Assembly: GCA_014529385.2 (NCBI GenBank) | Contig: CM043942.1 | Span: 7,253,001-7,317,000, forward strand | From: Adiantum capillus-veneris | Taxonomy: Eukaryota > Streptophyta > Polypodiopsida > Polypodiales > Pteridaceae | Direction of reading: 5' to 3' | DNA length: 64,000 nucleotides | Shown: in pieces, positions 54,849 through 63,149 of the stretch | How positions within the stretch are numbered: the first letter of the stretch is position 1 | How the letters are laid out: each line of letters opens with the position of its first letter | Translations under genes and position numbers: made by a program | The notes under the pieces: generated by a model | The model's input: only the letters and a program-made list of their open reading frames with translations | Told to the model about the DNA's origin: nothing | The model's database searches: none

Positions 54849-57215
54849 ATGCACTTACGCTCTGGGCGGGTGTTAGAGCACGATCACATTGGTAGTGCCT
54901 CTGTTCATACGGACACCCATTACCCATCCACGATAAGCTCTAGACCCTCAGCGGGGACACAAGGTAGCACCACCCAAGACCCTAAAATAGCCGCTAGTGA
55001 TTCCTCCTCCGACTCAGAAATCATGGAAGCATACCCTACCCAAAACACTAATAGAGAAGGCCATGCACCTCCCGAAGCTCCACAGCTTAGTACTAGTATG
55101 TTTAGCCGTTTCATGGAAACATTAGGTAGAGCTACTCGCTCGGAACCTGATGCAAATGAAGCACACGAAGGGGGTGGAGAAGTGGACTCTCCTTTCACAT
55201 CGCACGTGGACCCCACACCCCCAAAGAGTGTCCATGTGGATATTCTACCAACTTCTTACCAAGAAGGCCCTGTTGAGTTGCCTCCTTCAGAAGTTCCCTC
55301 TAGAGTACCGTTGGTAACAAGTAAAACCACGGGGAGCAACATTGCTTCTACCTCACAAGAAACCGTTAACACGTCGACTCTAGAAGGATTGTTCATTAAT
55401 GATCATTGGACATACGACCTCCACACTGAGGTGTTGACGGATCTACACTCTGGCCACGCCTACCATGTAGGATGGATAGAGATTGTACAATCCACCTCTA
55501 GTGCCACGAGCATCGAAGATCAACAGAAAATGATCTGTAATGTTATCCATGGCATTATTCAATCAGAAAGGCAAAACCGAGGGATAAATATACTCTCAAC
55601 TGGCCCCATGAGATTTTTGGATACGAGCAAGGCTCAACAGCCTACTCTATCACAAATGGAGACTCCTCTAATGAGCCCCATGGACCCATCTTACGTCATT
55701 TCACCTGGGGTCTCTATGCAATCTGAGCCTCCGAGCGAAAACTTTAGCTTCCCTAACTTGGCTCAACCCTCTATCAAGGAAAACACAGTGCTCACTCCAG
55801 GGATAAGCCTAACAGAGAATGTACCGATGACATCTACGGTTAGCGCAGTGCCACTACCTAGTGTTGTAGTACCTAATATGGGGCCTCGACCGTATGTGCC
55901 TCTAGCCCCTTATGCACACATGGCCCCCACACCTCCAATTGTACCACTTGCTTATGCTCCTCGAGTGCCGCTCCCTAGCCCTTATCCGAGTGGACCTATG
56001 CTCGGTTATGTTCCATATCCTGCATCATCCACACATATGCCAAGACCGGCACCCGTCCCTCTCCCACATATGATTCCAAGAGTACCTCCACCGGCCCTGC
56101 CTCCTCACATAGGTGACTTGGCAGCGTTTGCTCAAACCATAGGTCGATCTATCGCGGAAAATATGCGTCATGCATCTGATAGAGAGCCTAGAAGTAAGGC
56201 AGTACAAATTGCCAAACTCATGCAAAAATTCAATGGGGACGAAGATGCTAGAAAACACATTGAAGTGTTTGAACAAGTATGTGATTCCTTAGGGGAACGC
56301 AACGAACTACATAAGTGCAATGCCTTAAGCTTGACATTAAGTGGGAAGGCTGGAGATTGGTATAGGACCCTAAGGGTGGACGAGAAAACAATCTACCCTA
56401 CCCTTCGAAGGTTGTTTCTAAAGGAGTACATACGAGAAGGTGTGCTTTGGGGTGTAGCATCTCAGCTACAGAAGGCCGAACGTAAGGAAGGAGAGTCAGT
56501 AAGGGACTTCATTAGTCGTCTAAAGCACTTAAACTCTCGCTGCCCTGTAAATGAGCGCTTCAACAATAACCAACTGCTTGATCGATTCATTCGAGGGTTG
56601 AGGAATGAAGGAATCTATAATGTACTAGTGATTAGAGGTATCACAACCTGGGAAGATGTCACTGCCAATGCAATCCAATTAGAGGACAACTTGATGATAG
56701 CAGGCATGAGGGTGTCTACTGACACGAGATCCACTAGCTCACAAGCCATTGAGTATGAACCCATGACTGCAAAGCCCATTGCCAATGAGCCAAAGGTATT
56801 TGAGACATTCTTGACAGACCTCACCAAGGCAATCCAAGAGTCTCTTAAGGATAACCGACCCCCTCAAAATAGTCACATGTATCCAAGAAGGGAGCAACAA
56901 TGGTGTTCCATTTGCTTAGGTCCACATAGCACTAGTGAGTGCCCTACGTTTAGAGTAAAATTTAATGGAACTTGCAACGCATGTGGTAGGTATGGTCACC
57001 AAGCTAAGGATTGTTTAATGATCAAACGTATGATGGCAAATAGACCACCTGTAGCCTTGACGGATGCGCCTCGAGCTCCTGTATTGATGCCTACTCCACC
57101 TGTTGAGCAACTACCGCAACACATGGTCCCTAGATCTCAAAATGTTGTACAAGCTACACCGCTACCACCTCCTGTGCTAGGACCGCAGCCCCCGCATCCA
57201 AGAGCGCCCCTATGA
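54849..57215 (+). CDS. Element H Gag (N-terminal extension, capsid, first zinc knuckles)
   Basis: 788 codons, open. Starts M-H-L-R-S-G-R-V-L, the conserved opening of the group. Residues 1-430 are low-complexity and Pro-rich with the H-A-Y-H-V-G-W motif. Residues about 435-640 form the Ty3 capsid domain (A-L-S-L-T-L-S-G-K-A-G-D-W-Y, R-R-L-F-L-K-E-Y-I-R-E-G, R-F-I-R-G-L). Knuckles near residues 685 (C-S-I-C-L-G-P-H-S-T-S-E-C, short spacing) and 710 (C-N-A-C-G-R-Y-G-H-Q-A-K-D-C). It ends early because one base is missing compared with element C near 57200. The rest of Gag continues in the overlapping frame from 57212. Confidence 0.9.
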   Translation: MHLRSGRVLEHDHIGSASVHTDTHYPSTISSRPSAGTQGSTTQDPKIAASDSSSDSEIMEAYPTQNTNREGHAPPEAPQLSTSMFSRFMETLGRATRSEPDANEAHEGGGEVDSPFTSHVDPTPPKSVHVDILPTSYQEGPVELPPSEVPSRVPLVTSKTTGSNIASTSQETVNTSTLEGLFINDHWTYDLHTEVLTDLHSGHAYHVGWIEIVQSTSSATSIEDQQKMICNVIHGIIQSERQNRGINILSTGPMRFLDTSKAQQPTLSQMETPLMSPMDPSYVISPGVSMQSEPPSENFSFPNLAQPSIKENTVLTPGISLTENVPMTSTVSAVPLPSVVVPNMGPRPYVPLAPYAHMAPTPPIVPLAYAPRVPLPSPYPSGPMLGYVPYPASSTHMPRPAPVPLPHMIPRVPPPALPPHIGDLAAFAQTIGRSIAENMRHASDREPRSKAVQIAKLMQKFNGDEDARKHIEVFEQVCDSLGERNELHKCNALSLTLSGKAGDWYRTLRVDEKTIYPTLRRLFLKEYIREGVLWGVASQLQKAERKEGESVRDFISRLKHLNSRCPVNERFNNNQLLDRFIRGLRNEGIYNVLVIRGITTWEDVTANAIQLEDNLMIAGMRVSTDTRSTSSQAIEYEPMTAKPIANEPKVFETFLTDLTKAIQESLKDNRPPQNSHMYPRREQQWCSICLGPHSTSECPTFRVKFNGTCNACGRYGHQAKDCLMIKRMMANRPPVALTDAPRAPVLMPTPPVEQLPQHMVPRSQNVVQATPLPPPVLGPQPPHPRAPL

Positions 57216-57781
57216 ACCAAGTGGGTTGCGAGCCATCTAATGCTTATCCAGATGGCTGTGAGGAGGAAATAGACACTAGTATTGCCTACGGACTTGATAC
57301 ATTGGAAGAGTGTCCTATATACTACATGGAAGATTGTTGGGGGCAAGTCAAGCCGGTTTATCAAGCTGCTGCTCTCGCATCTAGAGGTCAAGATATCAAC
57401 ACCCAGGCTAGGAGGCCACCTCTTCAATGCTACGAGTGTGGTGGACCACATCGAGCAGCGGAGTGCCCTATTAGGCTGCAAAAGAATGCTGCACAGATGC
57501 AAATGAATCAAGGGAGCACGTCTACAATGCCAATACTCACATGTAATCGTTGTGGCATAGATCACTTGATTGCCCAATGCCCCTATAACCCAAATGCGCC
57601 TAAAATCACACCCCTAAATTTGGTCGAAATTGCTAGTGTGACATCGCCAATACCACCCGTCGCACCCGCTTATGCGATTACACGGTCCATGCTTCAAGGG
57701 CCAGGCCATATCCTTGAAGAGAGAGATACCGCGTCATTTATCCAAGCAAAGAAAAAGAAGACACGAAGGAAGAAGTCGTAG
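57212..57781 (+). CDS. Element H Gag C-terminus (two more zinc knuckles)
   Basis: 189 codons. The ATG overlaps the previous stop as ATGA, but in element C the two parts are one continuous frame, so this is a frameshift and not a designed overlap. Contains L-E-E-C-P-I-Y-Y-M-E-D, then C-Y-E-C-G-G-P-H-R-A-A-E-C and C-N-R-C-G-I-D-H-L-I-A-Q-C, both CX2CX3HX4C. The Lys/Arg-rich end (K-K-K-K-T-R-R-K-K-S) meets TAG 57779-57781. The protease frame continues beyond it in the same phase. Confidence 0.85.
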   Translation: MNQVGCEPSNAYPDGCEEEIDTSIAYGLDTLEECPIYYMEDCWGQVKPVYQAAALASRGQDINTQARRPPLQCYECGGPHRAAECPIRLQKNAAQMQMNQGSTSTMPILTCNRCGIDHLIAQCPYNPNAPKITPLNLVEIASVTSPIPPVAPAYAITRSMLQGPGHILEERDTASFIQAKKKKTRRKKS

Positions 57782-57838
57782 AATACGGAAAATTCAAAGC
57801 CAAGTTCCAAAACAAACATAGGAACAGGAGATGACCCC

Positions 57839-59953
57839 GTGTATATGAATGACCTCGAGGATGATTCAGATTCAGTCGAGACAATGGAGACTAGAACCAA
57901 TACCATAAAGAGAAAGACCGACAAAGAAAACCGTAACATGGAACCAAATGAAAACCGAATGAGAGAAAACCATAAAGAGCCTCTCAAAACACCACAAGTG
58001 TTTCCAAATCCAATCCAAGACCCCCAAGATAAACCGCAGGGGCAAAAAGGGAAGAATCGTAAAAAGAAGATTGGGACGTACCCAAACCCAATAGACGAGA
58101 TTGAGCAGGTGAAACATCTAAGAGGTTTAGTGGAGGAGACTCAAAGGAAACTAGAACCAGAACCCATGCAGGTCAAAATTCATGACACAATGTTTCCCAC
58201 GCAAGTTCATCCACCCCACATGAACCATAGACCGTTAGCCATATCTAGTATCATCCAAGAAGGGAGTGAGGACGGGACATCAAAAAGTGAGCATACACCT
58301 TTCTTGTTGGAAAGGATGTTTAACGAAGGAATACCTGATCCCATTGAGGAATATGAGATTCCATCCTCACCAGTTCCTAGTCAAGGACCTACACCCTGCA
58401 AAACGCCAATGAATGTTGCCAAACTAGTGGACTTCATGTCTTCTGAGGTCCGAACCACGATCATAGCAAAGCTGTATGGAGATCCTGAGTTATTCCTTGC
58501 ACTTCGAGCATTCCTTAACGGAGAGCTACGAACGGGATTACCGCAGTTTGCGCAACCAAATAGGCCTGACTCGATTATGATTGATGAGGAAAATCATGTG
58601 CAATCACTTGACTTAGATGGACACGAGTCTGTGATCGAGGTACCCATTAACGAATTAGGGCAGTATTTTGAAGGCGACAAGTCTAATGCGACCCTACCCT
58701 TCACTACCAAGGGATTAACTATAAAGGGAATTCTTGATGGTGGTGCGGGAGTTAGCATCGTTACAAAAGATTGTTGGGAATCCATGGGAAAACCCCGCCT
58801 CAGTGTTACTAACATTGTGGTAAAGATGGCAAATGGTACCATAGCCAAACCTATGGGGATGCTCAAGGATCTTAAGATCAAAGTTCTAGGACACAAGGTA
58901 CGACATACGTTCATTGTAATGGATTTCTCTAAACACCTTATGTCATATGAAATGATTTTAGGACGACCATTCATGAGGGAAGCACAAATGGTTCATGATT
59001 GGTCTAAAAATCATGTCTATTTGCAATTCCAAGACTCTGTCCTTAGAGTGGATTTGGTGACTGGTAAGGTACACCCCTTAGGGAGTAAAACCATTATTGA
59101 TCATCGCTCTGACACCACAGTTCACTCGGCCCCACTACAATATTGTTACACTTGTAAGAAGGATACATACATTGGCCAAGATTCTCCTTACATGGATGTG
59201 TTGCCGGGTATGACGGAATCGGACAATGTGGATTGGGTCCACCTAGCATCAACCATAGACACTTGGGGAAATAGGGGGACGACCTGGGTAACACCTGAGG
59301 GGGATGAAATGCCTATACCCTTAAATATGCTACAAGCAATGCATATCGCTTCTGACAAGACTCATCCTAATGTCACGAAGAAAACATACAAGTGGGTCCC
59401 TAAAGATTCCTTAGTGACCATAACTAGTGCTAAAAAACAGAAGCCTTGTAAGAAACGTACCACTCGCTCCAAGAAAAGTAAGAAAATGTTGCGATGGATC
59501 CCTAAACGACTATTGGAAGCCCAAGGCTACTATCAAGGAAATGATCAAATCTGGGTTCCAAAACGTAGATTGTGCTCTTACCTATCACCTGACCCAAGTG
59601 AGCCCAATCCCGTAGCTCCAAAACGAATCAATGATCGTGGAAAGAAAAAAATCACAGAATGCTACACACCCGCTTCTGAGCTAGTTTGGGTACCAAAGAA
59701 AGAACGATTTGTTCCACCTATCTCAGGAAGGGGGGAGTCCCATGAAGCTTCTAGCTCCTCATGTAATACATCCATAGAGGTAAAAGCTTCTACACAGCCT
59801 CCATCTATAGTAGTGGACCTCCATGAAGCTACAAAAGAATCCACACCTCCCAGTGTTCAAGAATCACCTGATGAACCACTTCAAGTTCAATCCTGGGAGA
59901 GTACCTTACCACCCTTGCAACTTGACGAGGCACCTAGGGTAATAGAAAACTAA
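57839..59953 (+). CDS. Element H aspartic protease region fused to W-V-P-K tail
   Basis: 704 codons, open; in phase with Gag across the TAG at 57779-57781. Residues 1-285 are charged. Protease about residues 290-380: G-I-L-D-G-G-A-G-V-S (58729-58758) to M-I-L-G-R-P-F-M (58954), with the D-G-G variant seen in element C. Then an acidic part equal to the C linker start, and the deletion joint near 59360. After it: Y-K-W-V-P-K, R-W-I-P-K-R-L-L-E, Q-I-W-V-P-K and L-V-W-V-P-K. TAA at 59951-59953 replaces a Tyr codon of C; the ancestral end (F-Q-T-V-TGA) is about 75 bases on, at 60026-60028. The second protease domain is lost. Confidence 0.85.
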   Translation: MYMNDLEDDSDSVETMETRTNTIKRKTDKENRNMEPNENRMRENHKEPLKTPQVFPNPIQDPQDKPQGQKGKNRKKKIGTYPNPIDEIEQVKHLRGLVEETQRKLEPEPMQVKIHDTMFPTQVHPPHMNHRPLAISSIIQEGSEDGTSKSEHTPFLLERMFNEGIPDPIEEYEIPSSPVPSQGPTPCKTPMNVAKLVDFMSSEVRTTIIAKLYGDPELFLALRAFLNGELRTGLPQFAQPNRPDSIMIDEENHVQSLDLDGHESVIEVPINELGQYFEGDKSNATLPFTTKGLTIKGILDGGAGVSIVTKDCWESMGKPRLSVTNIVVKMANGTIAKPMGMLKDLKIKVLGHKVRHTFIVMDFSKHLMSYEMILGRPFMREAQMVHDWSKNHVYLQFQDSVLRVDLVTGKVHPLGSKTIIDHRSDTTVHSAPLQYCYTCKKDTYIGQDSPYMDVLPGMTESDNVDWVHLASTIDTWGNRGTTWVTPEGDEMPIPLNMLQAMHIASDKTHPNVTKKTYKWVPKDSLVTITSAKKQKPCKKRTTRSKKSKKMLRWIPKRLLEAQGYYQGNDQIWVPKRRLCSYLSPDPSEPNPVAPKRINDRGKKKITECYTPASELVWVPKKERFVPPISGRGESHEASSSSCNTSIEVKASTQPPSIVVDLHEATKESTPPSVQESPDEPLQVQSWESTLPPLQLDEAPRVIEN

Positions 59954-60035
59954 TGGCAAAAATCCTCACCTATTACCAACTGGAACAATTGGTTTCAAAG
60001 GGTGACAAGCTCATTTCAAACGGTATGATCTACCC

Positions 60036-60310
60036 AAGGAAGGGGGGAGTGTTTGCTGATAGTCATCATTCATTTGTTCCCCTCTCAACCTTCCTCCCTG
60101 ACCTCTCAATCTCCAATCTTAGGGAATGTATATATATAGCCTTATACTCACAAAAAAAAAAAAATAGTAAAGAGCAAGAGCGCCTAGCAATGAGAGAGCA
60201 CCCTATCAGATCTTACATATAAGTCCAAATTCACCGTGTCAATTCAAGCAACACACAAAAACAACTCTTATGTTTTAAAGGCCTAACCAGATCTATCTGT
60301 CTTGTCAGAA
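60036..60310 (+). promoter_or_regulatory. Internal polypurine tract, TATA box and acceptor-like site before the H 3' ORF
   Basis: AAGGAAGGGGGGAGTGTTTG at 60036-60055 starts eight bases after the ancestral polyprotein stop. GGGAATGTATATATATAG (TATA 60129-60138) follows. Just before the ATG is a pyrimidine-rich stretch ending CTTGTCAG (60301-60308). All three are kept in element C. I infer that the 3' ORF is made from its own promoter or a spliced RNA. Confidence 0.5.
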
Positions 60311-60733
60311 ATGGCTACTTCACCAGAGGCATGCACTTCTATTTTTTATGAAAGGTACCCCTTGTCTTTTCAACAAGTGTTCTACGTATGCTACCCTATA
60401 CTTTCTTGCGAATGGGATTTGATAGAGAGCCTTGCATGTGAGAGAAATTTTGAGGAGTTAGAATGGCTGATACGTCTATGGCTAACTAGTGATCCCTACC
60501 CAGTAGCGAATGTGTCTCCAATGGCACATGCTTATTCTTTTGCACAAGATGAGTATCCACGCATCACGAGGTTCTTGATTAGCATGCTTGCACAAGAGGA
60601 TGATGAAGAGGAACTAATAGAGACCGAGGAAGACTATGGCCTCACGGACAACGATTTTATTTATCTAGATGATGAGGATAGAGGCCTAGCCTTAGGGTGG
60701 CCACCCGGTTTATATAATATCCTCTTTCCTTGA
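60311..60733 (+). CDS. Element H 3' ORF (C/H-ORF3): conserved acidic protein, function unknown
   Basis: 141 codons from the ATG at 60311, chosen to match element C; an in-frame ATG at 60302 also exists. Fully open. Order: Y-E-R-Y-P, C-E-W-D-L-I-E-S-L-A-C-E-R-N-F-E-E-L-E-W, T-S-D-P-Y-P-V, S-P-M-A-H-A-Y, then an acidic run, then Y-L-D-D-E-D-R-G-L-A-L-G-W-P-P and L-Y-N-I-L-F-P-stop. About 60 percent identical by eye to 5752-6174. It survives in an element that has lost RT and integrase, which points to a role useful in cis or to very recent loss of pol. No membrane segment or known fold seen. Confidence 0.8.
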   Translation: MATSPEACTSIFYERYPLSFQQVFYVCYPILSCEWDLIESLACERNFEELEWLIRLWLTSDPYPVANVSPMAHAYSFAQDEYPRITRFLISMLAQEDDEEELIETEEDYGLTDNDFIYLDDEDRGLALGWPPGLYNILFP

Positions 60734-62064
60734 TTCTAAAAGGGGTGATAGATAGGTAGGTTAGGGGTCTAGATTGTGTTTTGAGTTTGTTTTTTAGGAG
60801 TTTTAATTTTTCCCACTGATGTGCCTCCTGGAGGTATTCCTTTTGTTTCCTAGTGTGTACAGGAGCGTGTTGCTATTGATAGGATTTGGACCTTCATGGA
60901 ACCTTCAAATCAAGCACACCATCAACACAAACAGGTGTTTCTTGTCCATTAGCATTGCCTTTATCTTTTTGCATCCATGTTTGTCTGCTTTGATTGTGAT
61001 TGGTAGCATAATATTCACCGCATTTGCTTAGTATCAAACATTTAATTCAATGTAATGTTTTGTCATAATCACTTGTCTAGGTGTAAAAATCAAGCAGTCC
61101 AACTAAGCTAGTTTGACCAAGCTAGATATTAGAAATCTTCTCTTAATACCATGGGGAATGCCTTCCTAATAAGCAATGGTTACTTAGGTTCTTAATCCGA
61201 TTTAGGCAGCATTGTATGAAATGTACTAGGGCTTTCTAGTGGGCTTGACCCTATTGACCTTTAGCTTAAGTATTATAAAGGGAGTTTACTAATGTGATGA
61301 GCCTGGGGAGGGTAACAGTGTTATATGACCCCCCAAAGTTACAAAATTTAAATGCTGAAAATGAACAAGCAAAAATCAAAGTGCCACAATGTAAAATTTT
61401 ACGCTGGAAGAGAAATCCCTGCTTAAATTGGTACTTCACTCACATGTATCGCCTATGGTACTAGAGCCCTAGAGGTTCCCAGTGTGGGCGCTTTTCCTTG
61501 AAAAGCAAAAAACCCAAGGCATACAAAATAAGCACACACATCATAAATGAATCAATGTGAAAAGACTTTGAGGGGTCAAAGAAAAAGTAATCAGTCAGGC
61601 GATGATTTCATGAGAAATTCCTTTTATGGTAGCTTAACTACAAGGTTTTCTAGGTATAGCCTCTAGTCAGCCCTCGAACATGAATACTTGGCTCTCGCGA
61701 TTAAACAACTTAATTGACCACAAAAAATTAAGAAGCTTACCCATGGTATTAATATTCGATCTCTAGTGCCTTTCGACCGTCAAATTAGCGACCCCATACT
61801 TGTTTAATTTTTTACCTTTACATCTGTTTATGCATTTGATTACATTGCAATTTAATGTTCATTGCTACCAAATTGTTTGAAATTCTTTGACCAATCAATT
61901 TGTCTACCTAAAACTGCATATGCTTTTTAAGAGAATGCAATTACTGTGCCAATGTTGTTTCATTTTGCAGTGACTGAAGAAGGCTAAGGACATTCATCTC
62001 AAATGCTCTTCCACCTCGACGAACCAGCTTCAACTCAATAGCTTCCGAGGACGGAATCTACATC
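60734..62064 (+). other. Element H 3' untranslated region (1.33 kb)
   Basis: No gene. The first 350 bases are conserved with element C (5377-5751). The remainder is missing from C because of its deletion. The largest short frame (60819-61031) has no known motif. Confidence 0.7.
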
Positions 62065-62077
62065 AGGAAGGGGGGCA
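62065..62077 (+). promoter_or_regulatory. Polypurine tract of element H
   Basis: AGGAAGGGGGGCA immediately before TGTTAACCC of the 3' LTR. Very similar to the internal tract at 60036-60053. Confidence 0.9.
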
Positions 62078-62364
62078 TGTTAACCCTCACGGCTCACGGA
62101 CACCCTATGATCTATAAACGTTGTATTATTTAGAGTCAGGTACCGGGCTTGTCGGACCAATAGGAAAAGGGTAAGAGTGATCGCCAATGAGAGGCGCACT
62201 TTAACTTGGACATTCAAGGGATTAGTTGGTTAAGCATGGGCACCCAAGTGTGAATGGGGTGAGCTCCTATAAAAGCCAACTAAACCTAATTTTTACTCAT
62301 TCTCTCATTTGTGCAATAGAAGAGTGCTCTTGCTCCATCTCCATCTTCTTCTTCTTCACCTCCT

Positions 62365-62406
<42 letters not shown>

Positions 62407-62658
62407 GGAGAGTGTGTGTGCGATCGAGCATTACGAAGGCACGACGGCGGCGAAGCGGTTGAGCGTGGCACGACTGCAACTTCTTCTTCATCGCGGCGAG
62501 GAATCCACCACGAAGGAGAGCGTAGAGCGGTGAGTGACACACCCTTTGCTCTCTTTGAGCTTGCTAGTTTAGGCTTGTTGTGTGCTTGGAGCCGTTTGTG
62601 GCTCGCATACGGTGTATTGGCAAGTCCCTTGCTTCGGCAGTGCGGCAAGGAGCGCACA
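62078..62658 (+). repeat. 3' LTR of element H (581 bp)
   Basis: Nearly identical to 53303-53887: about four substitutions, one 6-bp ATCTCC unit difference and different TG/AG repeat lengths. Confidence 0.95.
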
Positions 62659-62664
62659 GAGGTA

Positions 62665-63144
62665 TGTTATGGAATTGATATATTATTATTTATTGCAGCT
62701 GTGAAAAGGCTTGACCGAGCTAAGCTATTGCAAAAGGATATCATATTTTATGTACATTTTATTATTCAAGTGCTCTTTATGAGCTTTGGTCATTTATGAC
62801 CGGCCGGCCAGTTTGTACTCACTTTGACCATTCAAGAATCTATAAATTAAATACGTGCAAGAGGGAAATGGTCACTCTTGCACGGGGGGAGATTGCACCT
62901 AGTATTTGCGTTGCTCTTCTTATCTCTTCTCTCTTCTCTCTCGCCGTGCCGGCGTAGCACTCCGCTCTAGGAGGTGCGCCTACACGTGCTGTCTCAATCT
63001 CTCTCGCTCTCTGTCTCTCTCTGTTCCTATTGTGCTCGATTATGGATTTGTGCGAGTCGACAGGTACGTAGATTTATTCGTTTATGTCTTGCTATGCGCT
63101 ATTTTGAGTATTTTGCAGGTCGCTCTACGCTTCCGGCAGTAACA
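62665..63144 (+). repeat. 3' LTR of element G (480 bp)
   Basis: Matches 49511-49990 with about 14 substitutions and no indels. Followed by the target duplication TTTAG. Confidence 0.93.
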
Positions 63145-63149
63145 TTTAG

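Larger units (their letters stand above)
53303..62658 (+). mobile_element. Element H: young Ty3/gypsy element of the C family lacking RT, RNase H and integrase
   Basis: LTRs 53303-53887 and 62078-62658 (TGTTAACCCTCACGG...GCGCACA). Target duplication GAGGT (53298-53302, 62659-62663). PBS, leader, gag, protease region, W-V-P-K tail, 3' ORF and polypurine tract are all present. Compared with element C, the stretch from after the first protease to the second W-V-P-K region (about 4.2 kb; C coordinates about 11260-7070) is missing, and the two sides are joined in frame. LTRs differ by about four substitutions plus repeat-length changes (under 1 percent), so it moved recently. It must have used enzymes from another element. 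Confidence 0.94.
49511..63144 (+). mobile_element. Element G: copia-type non-autonomous LTR element, split by element H
   Basis: LTRs of 480 bp at both ends (TGTTATGGAATTG...GGCAGTAACA) and target duplication TTTAG (49506-49510, 63145-63149). The tRNA-iMet primer site directly follows the 5' LTR. Without element H the element is about 4.27 kb, with an internal region of about 3.3 kb in which no gag, protease, integrase or RT can be recognised. LTRs differ at about 14 of 480 sites (about 3 percent, hand count). A large non-autonomous (LARD-like) element moved by another copia element is the likely explanation. Confidence 0.92.

Noticed and set aside
57205-57220. ATGA overlap of the two H Gag frames as translational coupling
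   Set aside because: In C the region is one continuous frame. H has lost one base just upstream, so it is a frameshift.
57779-57838. Stop codon between Gag and protease in H as a programmed readthrough site
   Set aside because: Element C has its stop at a different codon nearby and a sense codon at this position, so the stops arose independently.
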